Origin: Leptospira johnsonii
GTDB lineage: Bacteria; Spirochaetota; Leptospiria; Leptospirales; Leptospiraceae
Direction of reading: 5' to 3'
DNA length: 64,000 nucleotides
Assembly: GCF_003112675.1 (NCBI RefSeq)
Contig: NZ_BFAY01000011.1
Location: forward strand, 372,001-436,000
Part shown: positions 44,189-53,160 of the stretch, in pieces
Position numbering within the stretch: position 1 is the stretch's first letter
How the letters are laid out: each line of letters begins with the position of its first letter
Notes under the pieces: model-generated
The model's input: only the letters and a program-made list of their open reading frames with translations
What the model was told of the DNA's origin: nothing
Databases searched by the model: none
Program-made: the position numbers and the translations under genes

Positions 44189-45337
44189 TTATCCCTTTTT
44201 CTGTCCCTTGTTTAAGGATTTTGCAAGAATAGCGCCGAAAGATCCGGTAGAAGAAGTTTCCTCAGAAAGATATCCGCTATAATCCAATCTTTCCTGAACT
44301 TCTTTTGCTTTCACAAGAGAAAGTGAGATCTGTCTTTTTGTAGGATTCACTTCCGTTACGAATGCGGAGACCGAATCACCAATCTTGAAATGTTGTGCGG
44401 CAGGTGTTCGATTTTGTAATCCGGTTTCTCGATTAGGAACCAGTCCTGAGAAATGTTCATTCAATTTTACGAATACTCCGAAAGGTTTTACACTTTCTAC
44501 AGTTCCGGTGACCAAGTCTCCTTCTTTGAACGGAACATTTTGGGCCCAAGGATCTTTTAGAAAATCCTTAACAGTAAAGCTGTGTTTTTCTTCTTCCCAA
44601 TCTAATTTTAAGACCTTAGCTCTAAGCACTTGTCCCGGATGGAATTCTTTAGAAAGATCCGCTCCCTTTTTGAAAGTTGCTTCGGAAGCAGGAACAAGCG
44701 CGGTAAGTCCGTCTGCTTCTACAATCAGTCCAAAATTATGAACGGATTTAACCTTGCAGGTGACGAACATTCCAGGCTTCAACTCCCCTTTCAGAACGGA
44801 AATTTTGGCCTCTCTTTCCTTATCTGCGATCTTCTTTTGGGAAACGATGATCTTTCCTTTATTCCCGACTTCCGAGATCAAGAAACGGACCCTTTTGCCT
44901 ACTCCATTATTCTGTTTTTTCAGCTCAGGATCCAATTGAGAGAATGGGCAGAAACCTGTTTGTTCGCCTAACTTGACTTCTACGCCCGATTCATTCTCCC
45001 CTATGATATGACCTAAGACCGGAATTTCAGCGTTATGAGCCACGGAAACCATATCTTTAGAAATAGTGTCTCCGTTCAAACAGGTGGTGAAGTATTGGTC
45101 CCCGGAAGACTCCTGTAAGAAATAAGCTTCGATTGTCTCGCCTTGTTTTGGAGCCTCGGTGAATTCATCTGCAGCGATAATCCCCGAGAGACCTGCTCCC
45201 TGGATCTTTATAAAAACATAATCCGATTTAGAGCTAGTGACTAACGCAGAAACTTTTGCTCCGGGCTCTAAGGCCGCTTTTTTTCTGAAACTTTCGTCCA
45301 GTAATTTATGAAACAGTTCTTTTTGATTTTCGTTCAT
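44189..45337 (-). CDS. S1 RNA-binding domain protein (ribosomal S1-like)
   Basis: 382 residues with four S1-like OB folds, near 21-75, 100-165, 187-250 and 273-345. The last two are most typical (GMFVTCKVKSVHNFGLIVEA, GDLVTGTVESVKPFGVFVKL). It is shorter than the usual six-domain S1, so it may be a secondary S1-like factor and not the ribosomal protein itself. Its ATG overlaps the amidohydrolase stop by 4 bases, and trmL follows immediately. Confidence 0.85.
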   Translation of the reverse strand: MNENQKELFHKLLDESFRKKAALEPGAKVSALVTSSKSDYVFIKIQGAGLSGIIAADEFTEAPKQGETIEAYFLQESSGDQYFTTCLNGDTISKDMVSVAHNAEIPVLGHIIGENESGVEVKLGEQTGFCPFSQLDPELKKQNNGVGKRVRFLISEVGNKGKIIVSQKKIADKEREAKISVLKGELKPGMFVTCKVKSVHNFGLIVEADGLTALVPASEATFKKGADLSKEFHPGQVLRAKVLKLDWEEEKHSFTVKDFLKDPWAQNVPFKEGDLVTGTVESVKPFGVFVKLNEHFSGLVPNRETGLQNRTPAAQHFKIGDSVSAFVTEVNPTKRQISLSLVKAKEVQERLDYSGYLSEETSSTGSFGAILAKSLNKGQKKG

Positions 45338-46710
45338 CGTCTCTGCCCCTTGGTTTTCTTTTTTTCAGGAGAAGAGATCTCGGTTTTCACTCTCTCCGTC
45401 ACTACCGTTCTTAATGTTTTTAGTTTATCCCAATTTTGAAGCGGATCTTCTCTAAAAATCAAAAGATGAGCCGGTTTTCCTACTCGGATCTTCCCCTCAT
45501 GAGCCGCCCCCAAATATTGGCAGGTGGTCTCCGTTGCCGCTCTCAGCGCTTCTTTCGGTCCCAGAAGTTCGGATAAAATTCTAAGTTCCTTCCAGCCGGA
45601 AATTCCAGGGAACTGTAGTTGGTGACCCGCACCCGAACCGAGTAAGATCCTTAAGGACAGATTCTTGCGAGCCCTCAAGAATGCAAGATAGGATTCGTAT
45701 TCCTTCTCCGCTTCTCCTCTGTCGGAATCGGATAATCTCGGTAGAGTAGAAAGTACTTCTTTAGACAGCGCTCTTTCCTTAAAAGTCGGACTCCATTGGG
45801 TCCATTTTTCCCATTCTTCCGCAAAGGAAGAAGTTCCTATTCCTTTTCTCGTAAAATAGATCCCGAAAAGTGGAGCCCAAATTTGTTTCACCAAATTATG
45901 AGCTACGGGACGAATGGAAGAAGTTTCCGGAATAGGATGATAGAGCACCTTTGTTTCGGAAGACAAAGCTTCCCAGTTTGCAAATTCTTCGCCGAAAGTG
46001 GAGACCGATAATTCTAATCCATTCTTCTCGGATTCACTTCTCATTCGATAAAGAAGTTTTCCATCTACTTCAAAAGTTTCTCCCTCGTTATGCCTCAGGA
46101 ATAAATGGATCTTTCCTTTTTTTCCGGAGAGAGAAGACATCGCTTCTTCAGGTGATTTTAGGATTTTATATCCTGAAACTTTGGATGCAGCAATTTCTTT
46201 GGACTCGGCAAGCAGGACCGGTGGAAGAACAGAGATGTAAGGATACTGAGAATTTTTCTTTCGGATCTCGGAAAGTTCGGCTGCCCAGGGAGGATCTGCG
46301 ATACTTTGTATATGAGTGAATCCATGTAGCAGAAATTGTTTCAGATCGGATTCCAATTCGGTACGATCTTTCCAACCTCCTAGAGAATTTGCCCCTAAGG
46401 TTACATGAGAATCACAGAATCCAGGCAAAATGAACAGAGGTTCTTTGGAAGAAGGTGAAGAAGATATTTTTTCCACCAAACCGTCTTTGACCTGGATCTG
46501 AACAGGGCCGGAATATTCCAAAGTTTCGGGTTGGATCAGATAGGCTCCACTCCAAGACCAGGAATCCGCGTAGATGTTCCCTGAAAAAAGAAGGCTCCCC
46601 AAAATGAGAGGGAAGAATTTCGGCAAAATTCGGACCGAATTAGAGCGGACCTTTTTTAAAGCTATTAGAATGAGTCTCTTGACAAACAAATCGAGTTCCG
46701 AAAAGTTCAA
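45334..46710 (-). CDS. degenerate amidohydrolase, exported
   Basis: 458 residues if translated from TTG 46710. A shorter start at TTG 46626 would give a more compact signal peptide (PKFFPLILGSLLFSGNIYA). The overall architecture is amidohydrolase: PGFCDSHVTLGANS, then AATETTCQYLGAAHEGKIRV and GKPAHLLIF. The metal-binding HxH is HVT, and the GTDAG motif reads GSGAGH, so two ligand positions are lost. It is probably inactive or altered in chemistry. It overlaps the S1 gene by 4 bases and is divergent from a HATPase gene only 5 bases away. Confidence 0.75.
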   Translation of the reverse strand: MNFSELDLFVKRLILIALKKVRSNSVRILPKFFPLILGSLLFSGNIYADSWSWSGAYLIQPETLEYSGPVQIQVKDGLVEKISSSPSSKEPLFILPGFCDSHVTLGANSLGGWKDRTELESDLKQFLLHGFTHIQSIADPPWAAELSEIRKKNSQYPYISVLPPVLLAESKEIAASKVSGYKILKSPEEAMSSLSGKKGKIHLFLRHNEGETFEVDGKLLYRMRSESEKNGLELSVSTFGEEFANWEALSSETKVLYHPIPETSSIRPVAHNLVKQIWAPLFGIYFTRKGIGTSSFAEEWEKWTQWSPTFKERALSKEVLSTLPRLSDSDRGEAEKEYESYLAFLRARKNLSLRILLGSGAGHQLQFPGISGWKELRILSELLGPKEALRAATETTCQYLGAAHEGKIRVGKPAHLLIFREDPLQNWDKLKTLRTVVTERVKTEISSPEKKKTKGQRR

Positions 46711-46715
46711 GGTTA

Positions 46716-47408
46716 ATGGGTCAGGAAATCCGGGATATATCAGACAATATCCGGCTTACAGTGGAGGACGGAAGAATCCTCTCTCTAAAGACCCATCGAA
46801 TCACCAGATCGGTCGAGGAACATATCCAGCAGGCGATCGAGCTCATCTTGGATAAGGTCACTTATCCCACCCTTGTTCCAACGATTTACACTATCGTAAA
46901 AGAATTATCGATCAACGCCTGCAAGGCAAATCAAAAAAGGATCTTCTTCGAGGAAAAAGGATACGATATAGAAAATCCGATCCAGTACAAAAAAGGAGTC
47001 TCCGAATATAGGGAGTTATTCTCCGAAAGTATGGCGGAAGAATACGGAAACAAATCCAAAAAGAAGGGATATTTCTGTCTGATCACATTCGACTATTCCA
47101 TGGACGGAATTCGGGTCGAGGTCACAAACAATACGCCAGTCACTATAGAGGAAGAAAAATCACTCCGCGAAAAATTAGAAAAAGGAATGCAGTACGGAGA
47201 CATCGCTCAATTCTATTTAGATAACGCCGACAATACGGAAGGAGCCGGATTGGGACTTGCACTCATATTAATCATGCTGAAAGGAGAAGGGATCGATCCG
47301 TCTTATTTCAGGATCATCATTCGCAAAGACGTAACCATTGCTAGATTAGAAGTTCCTCTTTCGTCTAATTTTAAATCCGTCAGAGACCAGGATTTTTCCC
47401 GCGCTTAG
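46716..47408 (+). CDS. GHKL-type ATPase (histidine-kinase-like) domain protein
   Basis: 230 residues. N-box IVKELSINACKANQKR near 65-80, then a 60-residue insertion. A G-box follows in NTEGAGLGLALILIML near 180. There is no dimerisation/phospho-acceptor His region and no membrane segment, so it is likely a regulatory ATPase of the anti-sigma type or a partner-dependent kinase. A consensus -35 TTGACA lies at 46679-46684. The glycosyltransferase ATG follows the stop directly. Confidence 0.78.
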   Translation: MGQEIRDISDNIRLTVEDGRILSLKTHRITRSVEEHIQQAIELILDKVTYPTLVPTIYTIVKELSINACKANQKRIFFEEKGYDIENPIQYKKGVSEYRELFSESMAEEYGNKSKKKGYFCLITFDYSMDGIRVEVTNNTPVTIEEEKSLREKLEKGMQYGDIAQFYLDNADNTEGAGLGLALILIMLKGEGIDPSYFRIIIRKDVTIARLEVPLSSNFKSVRDQDFSRA

Positions 47409-48179
47409 ATGTTACCAATCTCAGCCTGTATCATCACATTAAACGAAGAAGATAATATCGAAAGATGTCTGTCTTCTCTTGATTTCGTAAACGAGATCAT
47501 AGTATTAGATTCCGGTTCCAAGGATAGAACGGAAACTATCGCAAAACAAAAGGGAGCCAAAGTAGTTCTCCGAAAATTCGACGATTACGTTTCCCAAAAG
47601 AACCATGTGATCTCTTTAGCTGTGAGCCCTTGGATACTCACTCTGGATGCGGACGAAGAACTTTCTCCAGGCCTAAAAGAAGAGATCAAAAACTTATTTA
47701 AGAACGGAGAACCGGAAGAAGACGGATTTATAATCCCTAGACTCACGATGTACATGGGAAAATGGATCCGCCACGGAGGCTGGTATCCAAATTATAGAGC
47801 CAGGTTATTCTTAAAGTCCAAAGGAAAATTCGTAGGCGGAAAAGTCCACGAAGCGGTGGAATTGTCTGGAAAAAGGAAAAAGTTAAAACATCCAGTATTC
47901 CATTATTCTTACGAAAACCTATTCGATCATGTAACCTTTATCAATCGATACTCCGAACTTGCAGCCACCGAAAAATTCGGAAAAGGAAAAAGATCAGGCC
48001 TGTTCTTAGCTCTTTTAGAAGCAGGATATAAATCCTTTTGGATGTATTTTGTAAGACTTGGATTTTTGGACGGAAGAAGAGGACTAATCCTCGCGATCAT
48101 GGGATTCTATTATAATTTTCTAAAATACACTAAAGTATTCGAAATGACTTTAGCGGAAAAAGAAAAGACTGATAACTGA
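47409..48179 (+). CDS. family 2 glycosyltransferase (WaaE/KdtX-like)
   Basis: 256 residues, GT-A fold. ACIITLNEEDNIERCLSSL opens the domain, DSGSKDRTETIA and TLDADEELS carry the nucleotide-sugar and metal Asp residues, and GGWYPNYRARLF resembles LPS-core glucosyltransferases. It is probably involved in lipopolysaccharide or another surface glycan. Its start abuts the stop of the HATPase gene (TAG then ATG), so it is coupled to it. Confidence 0.86.
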   Translation: MLPISACIITLNEEDNIERCLSSLDFVNEIIVLDSGSKDRTETIAKQKGAKVVLRKFDDYVSQKNHVISLAVSPWILTLDADEELSPGLKEEIKNLFKNGEPEEDGFIIPRLTMYMGKWIRHGGWYPNYRARLFLKSKGKFVGGKVHEAVELSGKRKKLKHPVFHYSYENLFDHVTFINRYSELAATEKFGKGKRSGLFLALLEAGYKSFWMYFVRLGFLDGRRGLILAIMGFYYNFLKYTKVFEMTLAEKEKTDN

Positions 48180-48189
48180 AACCGGGAAT

Positions 48190-48588
48190 TTAATCTCTGC
48201 GTTCTTTATTGTGATTGATACGGTTCATGATATAGAGCATGGAGTATCCGCCCAAAATTACCGCGATCAAATTCACATTTGCAACCTGGTAAATTCCGAT
48301 CTTTGGCGAGATCAGCCAATACACCACTTCTCGGATCAGGTCCTGGAAGATAGAAAGAATGATCAGAGATCCCAGAATAGCGACTAAAAACGCTACCCAG
48401 TAACCTCCTAAGAGGTCCTTTCTTTTATAATAATAAAAATACCAGGCTAAACCGCCACTAATAGACAGAACAAACAGTATATCCGTGAATGTCGTCCACC
48501 AACCCGAAGAAGAAGCTAAAACTAAAAAAGGTTGAGTGCCGAGTAAAGGGAGAAAATCGTTGAGCGAGGCCAGGATTCCCATCTGCAT
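48190..48588 (-). CDS. small membrane protein of unknown function
   Basis: 132 residues with three or four hydrophobic helices (FTDILFVLSISGGLAWYFYY, VAFLVAILGSLIILSIF, LIAVILGGYSMLYIM). The basic tail is NRINHNKERRD. No family is recognised. It converges on the glycosyltransferase gene with 10 bases between. Its start lies 62 bases from the reassigned aroE start, so the divergent promoters must be there. Confidence 0.6.
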   Translation of the reverse strand: MQMGILASLNDFLPLLGTQPFLVLASSSGWWTTFTDILFVLSISGGLAWYFYYYKRKDLLGGYWVAFLVAILGSLIILSIFQDLIREVVYWLISPKIGIYQVANVNLIAVILGGYSMLYIMNRINHNKERRD

Positions 48589-48649
48589 TACAGGTTTTCC
48601 GGGTTTTCGGATAAAGTCGAGAATTTTAGTAAAAAAGAAGCGGAACCAA

Positions 48650-49516
48650 TTGAAAATCTTTCGAGACAGCTCAAAATACTTCGGGATCGTAGGCCGACCC
48701 TTATCTCATACCTTGTCACCCTTATTACATAGCTCATGGTACGAAGACCTGAGTCTGGACTGCGGATATTTGGTTTTTCCAGTGGAAACTTTGGAAAAAA
48801 AGGAACTTCTTTCTTTGTCCAAGTTCGGGATCAGAGGTTTGTCAGTCACTATTCCTCATAAAGAAACTGCTTTTCTTCTCGCAGACAAAACAGACGAGAC
48901 TTCCCAAGCGGTCAAAGCAAGTAACACTTTAGTTTTTGAGAACGGATCGATTAGCGCGCATAATACGGACGGAATAGGTGCAGTCCGCTCTATCCAAGAA
49001 TCTTTTCCGGAAAGTTTAAAAGGAAAAGTTCTATTGATCGGAAGTGGAGGAAGTGCTCGCGGAATTTCGTTCACTCTATTGAAAGGAGCTGGAATAAAAG
49101 ATCTTACTATCGCCGCAAGAAATCCCAAAACTTCTGAAGAATTGATCGGCCTACTTTCCAAAGTTTCTTCCGCTAAGATCCAATCCGCGGATCTAAATGA
49201 AGTGCAAAAGAATTTTTCGGAATATTCACTTATCATTCATACAACCCCACTCGGAATGAAAGGAAAAGATCCAGGACCTGCGATCCCGGAGTCTTGTTTT
49301 ACAGAAGCACAAGTATTATTCGATATAGTTTACAATCCTTTGGAAACCCCTTTAGTTTTAGGGGCCAAGAAGAAGGGCGCACAGGTCCTGCCAGGAACGG
49401 AGATGTTACTCTACCAGGCAGTAGAACAATTTAGATTATTTACAGGCGTAAGCTTAAATCCCGACCTAATAGAAAAAGGAAGATCTAGGCTCTTAAAAGC
49501 GCTCGGATACGCCTGA
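48650..49516 (+). CDS. aroE: shikimate dehydrogenase
   Basis: 288 residues from TTG 48650. The frame is open back to 48536, but that would overlap the divergent membrane protein gene and add 38 unneeded residues. The family start YFGIVGRPLSHTLSPLLHSS is directly downstream of TTG. Substrate Lys and Asp are in SVTIPHKETAF and NTDGIGAV, the NADP loop is LIGSGGSARGI, and NPLETPLVLGAKKKGAQVLP is the C-terminal signature. It catalyses 3-dehydroshikimate to shikimate reduction. Confidence 0.9.
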   Translation: MKIFRDSSKYFGIVGRPLSHTLSPLLHSSWYEDLSLDCGYLVFPVETLEKKELLSLSKFGIRGLSVTIPHKETAFLLADKTDETSQAVKASNTLVFENGSISAHNTDGIGAVRSIQESFPESLKGKVLLIGSGGSARGISFTLLKGAGIKDLTIAARNPKTSEELIGLLSKVSSAKIQSADLNEVQKNFSEYSLIIHTTPLGMKGKDPGPAIPESCFTEAQVLFDIVYNPLETPLVLGAKKKGAQVLPGTEMLLYQAVEQFRLFTGVSLNPDLIEKGRSRLLKALGYA

Positions 49517-49536
49517 GAAATATTAGAAAATTTTAA

Positions 49537-50745
49537 ATGTCCATCCCAGATTTTTTAGAATTCGGATCCAAATTAACCAATTTAGAAAAGACCAGGAATT
49601 TTAACGTATTTGGGGACTACTCCCTGGATCCATTCCGTAAACTGATCGATTCCCATGGATGGAGAGATCGAAAAAAAGAAAGACTTAGGATCTCAGTTGT
49701 CGGGACAAATGGAAAAGGTTCCGTTTCCCATTTTTTAGCGGGAAGTTTCTCCAATCTAGGAAACAAAACAGGTCTTTATACTTCTCCCCATCTATTCGAC
49801 CCGAAAGAAAGGATCAGACTAAGTCCGAATTTCGATCCGGTAAACGAAGAAGATCTAAAAGAGATTTCTAATATACTATTCACTGAAAGTAATGCAGAAG
49901 AACTTTCTTTTCTTTCTTGGTTCGAATGGTTTACCTTGGGTTCTTTTGTTTTATTCGAAAAGAAGGATATTACTGTCCAAGTATATGAAGCAGGGTTAGG
50001 AGGAAGGTTAGACGCTACAAAACTGTCGGAACCGGACATACTTGTAGTCTGCGCTATAGGAGAAGATCACAAGGCCGTATTAGGGAATACGAAAGAAGCC
50101 ATCCTGAAAGAAAAACTGGGGATCGTATCCGAAAGAACTAAAATTGTATTCGCATTAGAACCAGAACCTTCTCTCTTGAAAATACTTAAAGAGTTTTGTT
50201 CCGAAAAGAATTTAGAATTATTTCTTTTCCCTTCCCTACCGGAAGGAAGATCCTATCTGGACCATAATCAAGAATACGTAAAGTTTATCGTACAGAACTT
50301 ACAGAGAAATATTTATAGGGGACTGTCTTCTTTGGAAAAAGCCGGACAAGCAAATTCCAAACCTCTTGTACTTCCACCTGGTAGATTAGAGATCGTATCT
50401 AATTCTCCGATGATCGTATTCGATCCGGCTCATAATCCGGATGCAATCAGAGTAACGCTTGCATCTTTATCTTCCGCATTTCCAGGCAAAAGATTCTCCA
50501 TCTTAGCGGGATTTTTACCGGACAAAGAAGGAGAATCCATGGCGGAGAAACTTTTGGATTATACGAAAATCCAAAAGTCGAATTTGTATTTTTTAGATTC
50601 TAAAGAATTCAAACTTCCCCAAGGATTCGAGTCTCACGCGATTTCCAGGGAACAGGTCCAGGAGACACTACAGTCCCTCGGATCCGAGGAAGAAGGGACC
50701 CTGGTCTTAGGAAGTTTTAGATTGTATTCTTATATCAAAACGTAA
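49537..50745 (+). CDS. folC: folylpolyglutamate synthase / dihydrofolate synthase
   Basis: 402 residues. The ATP loop VVGTNGKGSVSHF is followed by LGNKTGLYTSPHL, the omega loop common to FolC. AGLGGRLDATKL and VFDPAHNPDAIRVTL also match. It adds glutamate to folates. It lies 20 bases downstream of aroE and ends near the convergent PEGA gene. Confidence 0.93.
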   Translation: MSIPDFLEFGSKLTNLEKTRNFNVFGDYSLDPFRKLIDSHGWRDRKKERLRISVVGTNGKGSVSHFLAGSFSNLGNKTGLYTSPHLFDPKERIRLSPNFDPVNEEDLKEISNILFTESNAEELSFLSWFEWFTLGSFVLFEKKDITVQVYEAGLGGRLDATKLSEPDILVVCAIGEDHKAVLGNTKEAILKEKLGIVSERTKIVFALEPEPSLLKILKEFCSEKNLELFLFPSLPEGRSYLDHNQEYVKFIVQNLQRNIYRGLSSLEKAGQANSKPLVLPPGRLEIVSNSPMIVFDPAHNPDAIRVTLASLSSAFPGKRFSILAGFLPDKEGESMAEKLLDYTKIQKSNLYFLDSKEFKLPQGFESHAISREQVQETLQSLGSEEEGTLVLGSFRLYSYIKT

Positions 50746-50764
50746 GCTCAAATCTTTTTACTTT

Positions 50765-52393
50765 TCAAAATTTCATATTAAATTTTGCATAAGACTCTGT
50801 TTCATACTGTCCTTCCAAGCCTCTTACAAAAGTTGGCATGGTCTTAACAGGGGCCACTCCTACTTCCAAAGTTTCAGAATCCAAACCTAACGCATAAAAT
50901 GTCGCCGACAGGATCAGCATCGTCCCAATCCCGTACAACATGAGCCCACCGTGGATCCCTTGGTGTTTTCCAAATCTTCCGGAAATGGATCTGAAATAAT
51001 CGGACTTACTCTTAGCATCGTTGTAGATACTTTCCTGATAGAAATAAGAAAGAGCAAATGTCTGAAAATTTGGAGAAGACTGCTGTAATTCCTGAAGAGC
51101 CGCAAAATTTGTGATCTGGACCATGGGCCTTGCATTTTCCAAAGCCTGGTCCGCTCTTAAATTAAAATAATAATATCCTGCATAAAAGAACAAACTTCCG
51201 TAAAGGGAGTAGATCGCAAAATCGTCATAGGTATGATCTAAGAATAAATACTTTTTATTTCTATAATATGAAACGGATTCCCCTTCCTTCAGTCTGGCCT
51301 TGACTTCGGATACTTCTCCTTTTTTGATCTCTACTCCTTTGAATTGGTCTACATGATCTCCTAAAACGAATCTCAATCTATTCCAACCTATTTTGACCGG
51401 AACCTTTACGAGTGGAGTAACTCCTAAATATTCGGAGCCTAAATATACTTTAGCTCCTTGAGGATCGGAATCTACGGAGAGAAAACCTTCTTTTTTATCT
51501 TTTTCTAATACGATATCTAGATCTTTAGGAGATTCTCTCAGGTCCACTTGGCCTATCCAGTCGGAATATCCGTTTTTAGTAATACGGACGTCGTGGATCC
51601 CCGAAAGAATATCATTTCTTTTTAAAGGAGTTTTACCTATATAATTCCCATCCAAAAATACCAAGGAATCATATTGATTTCCTGTTTTAACTGAAAGCGA
51701 TTTAGTATGTTTTCCTAAAAGTGTCTTGCGGATCTCTTCTGTGACCGGGCTTAATTCCTGATAAGATCGTCTAACACTTGTTTTATGAGAGAATTCTTTC
51801 TTAGAACCGTCCTTAGACGATCTAATTCGAATGCTGATCCGGATCTCCTCTCCCTTCTTCTCAAATTCTCCGTACGTAGAATAGAAACAGTCGTATTTTC
51901 TAGAGATTGGAATAATAAATCCTTCGTCGGGAGCGGTTTCCGTTTCATAAGGTTGGACCTTCAAAATCAAATATCTTGGATCTCTGGAAACGTTTAAGGA
52001 AAGTTCTCCCTTTTTTAATTTTTCAAGTCCTGTATAATCCCATTCCCCTTCTCTTAAATTCGGTTTAACCCCCGAAGGATTTGGACCGAAAGAATGTTGG
52101 ATAGACTTAGGGATTAGTGATTCGTCGTAGATCTGAACTAAAGATTTTAACCCCGAATACAGAACGGACGCATAACCGGAAGAATAAAAATCCAAAGAGG
52201 AATCTCCGGATAAATTCCTAAGAGGGAAAATACAAAGTTTTCTTTCTTTCTCGAATTGGATCTTTTCAGGGGAAGAATATTCAGGAAAACGATAATACTC
52301 GTCTATCGCGTATGTTGGAGTTCCTACAAAGAAAGGAGCCGAACAAATCAGCAAAACAAAAGCGGATAACTTTCGGAGGAATAATAATTTCAA
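50765..52393 (-). CDS. PEGA-domain exported protein
   Basis: 542 residues from TTG 52393. This start is chosen because AGGAGG precedes it by 9 bases and the TTG overlaps the permease stop as TTGA. The signal KLSAFVLLICSAPFFVGTPT is followed by a region to about 240. Two PEGA repeats (NGYSDWIGQVDLRESPKDLD; SVDSDPQGAKVYLGSEYLGV) lie near 250-390. The C-terminal 150 residues have two hydrophobic segments. PEGA domains sit at surfaces and cell-wall interfaces. It is the last gene of the RnfCD-PtsN-permease operon. Confidence 0.8.
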   Translation of the reverse strand: MKLLFLRKLSAFVLLICSAPFFVGTPTYAIDEYYRFPEYSSPEKIQFEKERKLCIFPLRNLSGDSSLDFYSSGYASVLYSGLKSLVQIYDESLIPKSIQHSFGPNPSGVKPNLREGEWDYTGLEKLKKGELSLNVSRDPRYLILKVQPYETETAPDEGFIIPISRKYDCFYSTYGEFEKKGEEIRISIRIRSSKDGSKKEFSHKTSVRRSYQELSPVTEEIRKTLLGKHTKSLSVKTGNQYDSLVFLDGNYIGKTPLKRNDILSGIHDVRITKNGYSDWIGQVDLRESPKDLDIVLEKDKKEGFLSVDSDPQGAKVYLGSEYLGVTPLVKVPVKIGWNRLRFVLGDHVDQFKGVEIKKGEVSEVKARLKEGESVSYYRNKKYLFLDHTYDDFAIYSLYGSLFFYAGYYYFNLRADQALENARPMVQITNFAALQELQQSSPNFQTFALSYFYQESIYNDAKSKSDYFRSISGRFGKHQGIHGGLMLYGIGTMLILSATFYALGLDSETLEVGVAPVKTMPTFVRGLEGQYETESYAKFNMKF

Positions 52394-53160
52394 GAACGTT
52401 TTCCTCCTACTGTCATTACTAAACCTAGAATGCCCAATGTAGGGAATACCAAAGACCAAGGAGCATTCTGCGCGTAATCTTTGGAAAACGCAATTTGTTC
52501 TCCAAGACCTGGACCGAAAACCTCTCCCGCAGCAGAAATTCCTAAAAATCCGAAGATAGCAAGTGTCATCACCACAGCAGGGAGTCCAGTAAACAAAAGC
52601 ACTCTTAATATTTGAAACGCTTGAGGAAGAAGATGTGCCCTAAAAATATAAGATCTACTCGATCCGAAACAAGAAGCGGCCAATGCATACCCGCTTGTGC
52701 TTACCTCGTCTATTTTTGCTCTGACAGTTTCATATGCCTGGGCCCAATCGCCCAGAATGATTGCCAAAAACAAAGGAACCGGCCCCGCTCCGAAAACCTG
52801 GACCACTAATAACGCTAAGAGAAGAGAAGGGAGAGAGACAAATACGGATGACAAGGGAGAAAATACATTCTTCTTAAAAAATGGACTAGTATAAGAAGCC
52901 AATCCGACCAAGGAAGCTACAACCAATGTGAGCACTCTTGCAGGAAAAGCGAATAAGAAAGTAGCCAAACTCCCATACGCAAACATTGAGAACACATCCC
53001 TTCCTAATCTATCCTTACCGAAAGGAAAATCCAAAGAAGGAGGAAGAAAAGATTCCTTTAAGTTCAATTCAGTAGGAGCAGACTTGAATAATATCCCAAA
53101 TATCACTAAAATCAAATATAGAGAGATCGTGCCATAACGAAGCAGGTTTAGATTTTTCAA
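52390..53160 (-). CDS. DppC/OppC-like ABC permease
   Basis: 256 residues from TTG 53160, after GGGAGG with the TTG overlapping the upstream stop as TTGA. A typical binding-protein-dependent permease: LNLKESFLPPSLDFPFGKDR, GRDVFSMFAYGS, and the EAA-like loop ALAASCFGSSRSYIFRAHLLPQ. No ATPase or binding-protein gene is in the operon, so those parts must be encoded elsewhere. Confidence 0.85.
   Translation of the reverse strand: MKNLNLLRYGTISLYLILVIFGILFKSAPTELNLKESFLPPSLDFPFGKDRLGRDVFSMFAYGSLATFLFAFPARVLTLVVASLVGLASYTSPFFKKNVFSPLSSVFVSLPSLLLALLVVQVFGAGPVPLFLAIILGDWAQAYETVRAKIDEVSTSGYALAASCFGSSRSYIFRAHLLPQAFQILRVLLFTGLPAVVMTLAIFGFLGISAAGEVFGPGLGEQIAFSKDYAQNAPWSLVFPTLGILGLVMTVGGKRS

Noticed and set aside
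48536..48649. Extended aroE start
   Set aside because: It would overlap the divergent membrane protein gene, and the family start begins after TTG 48650.
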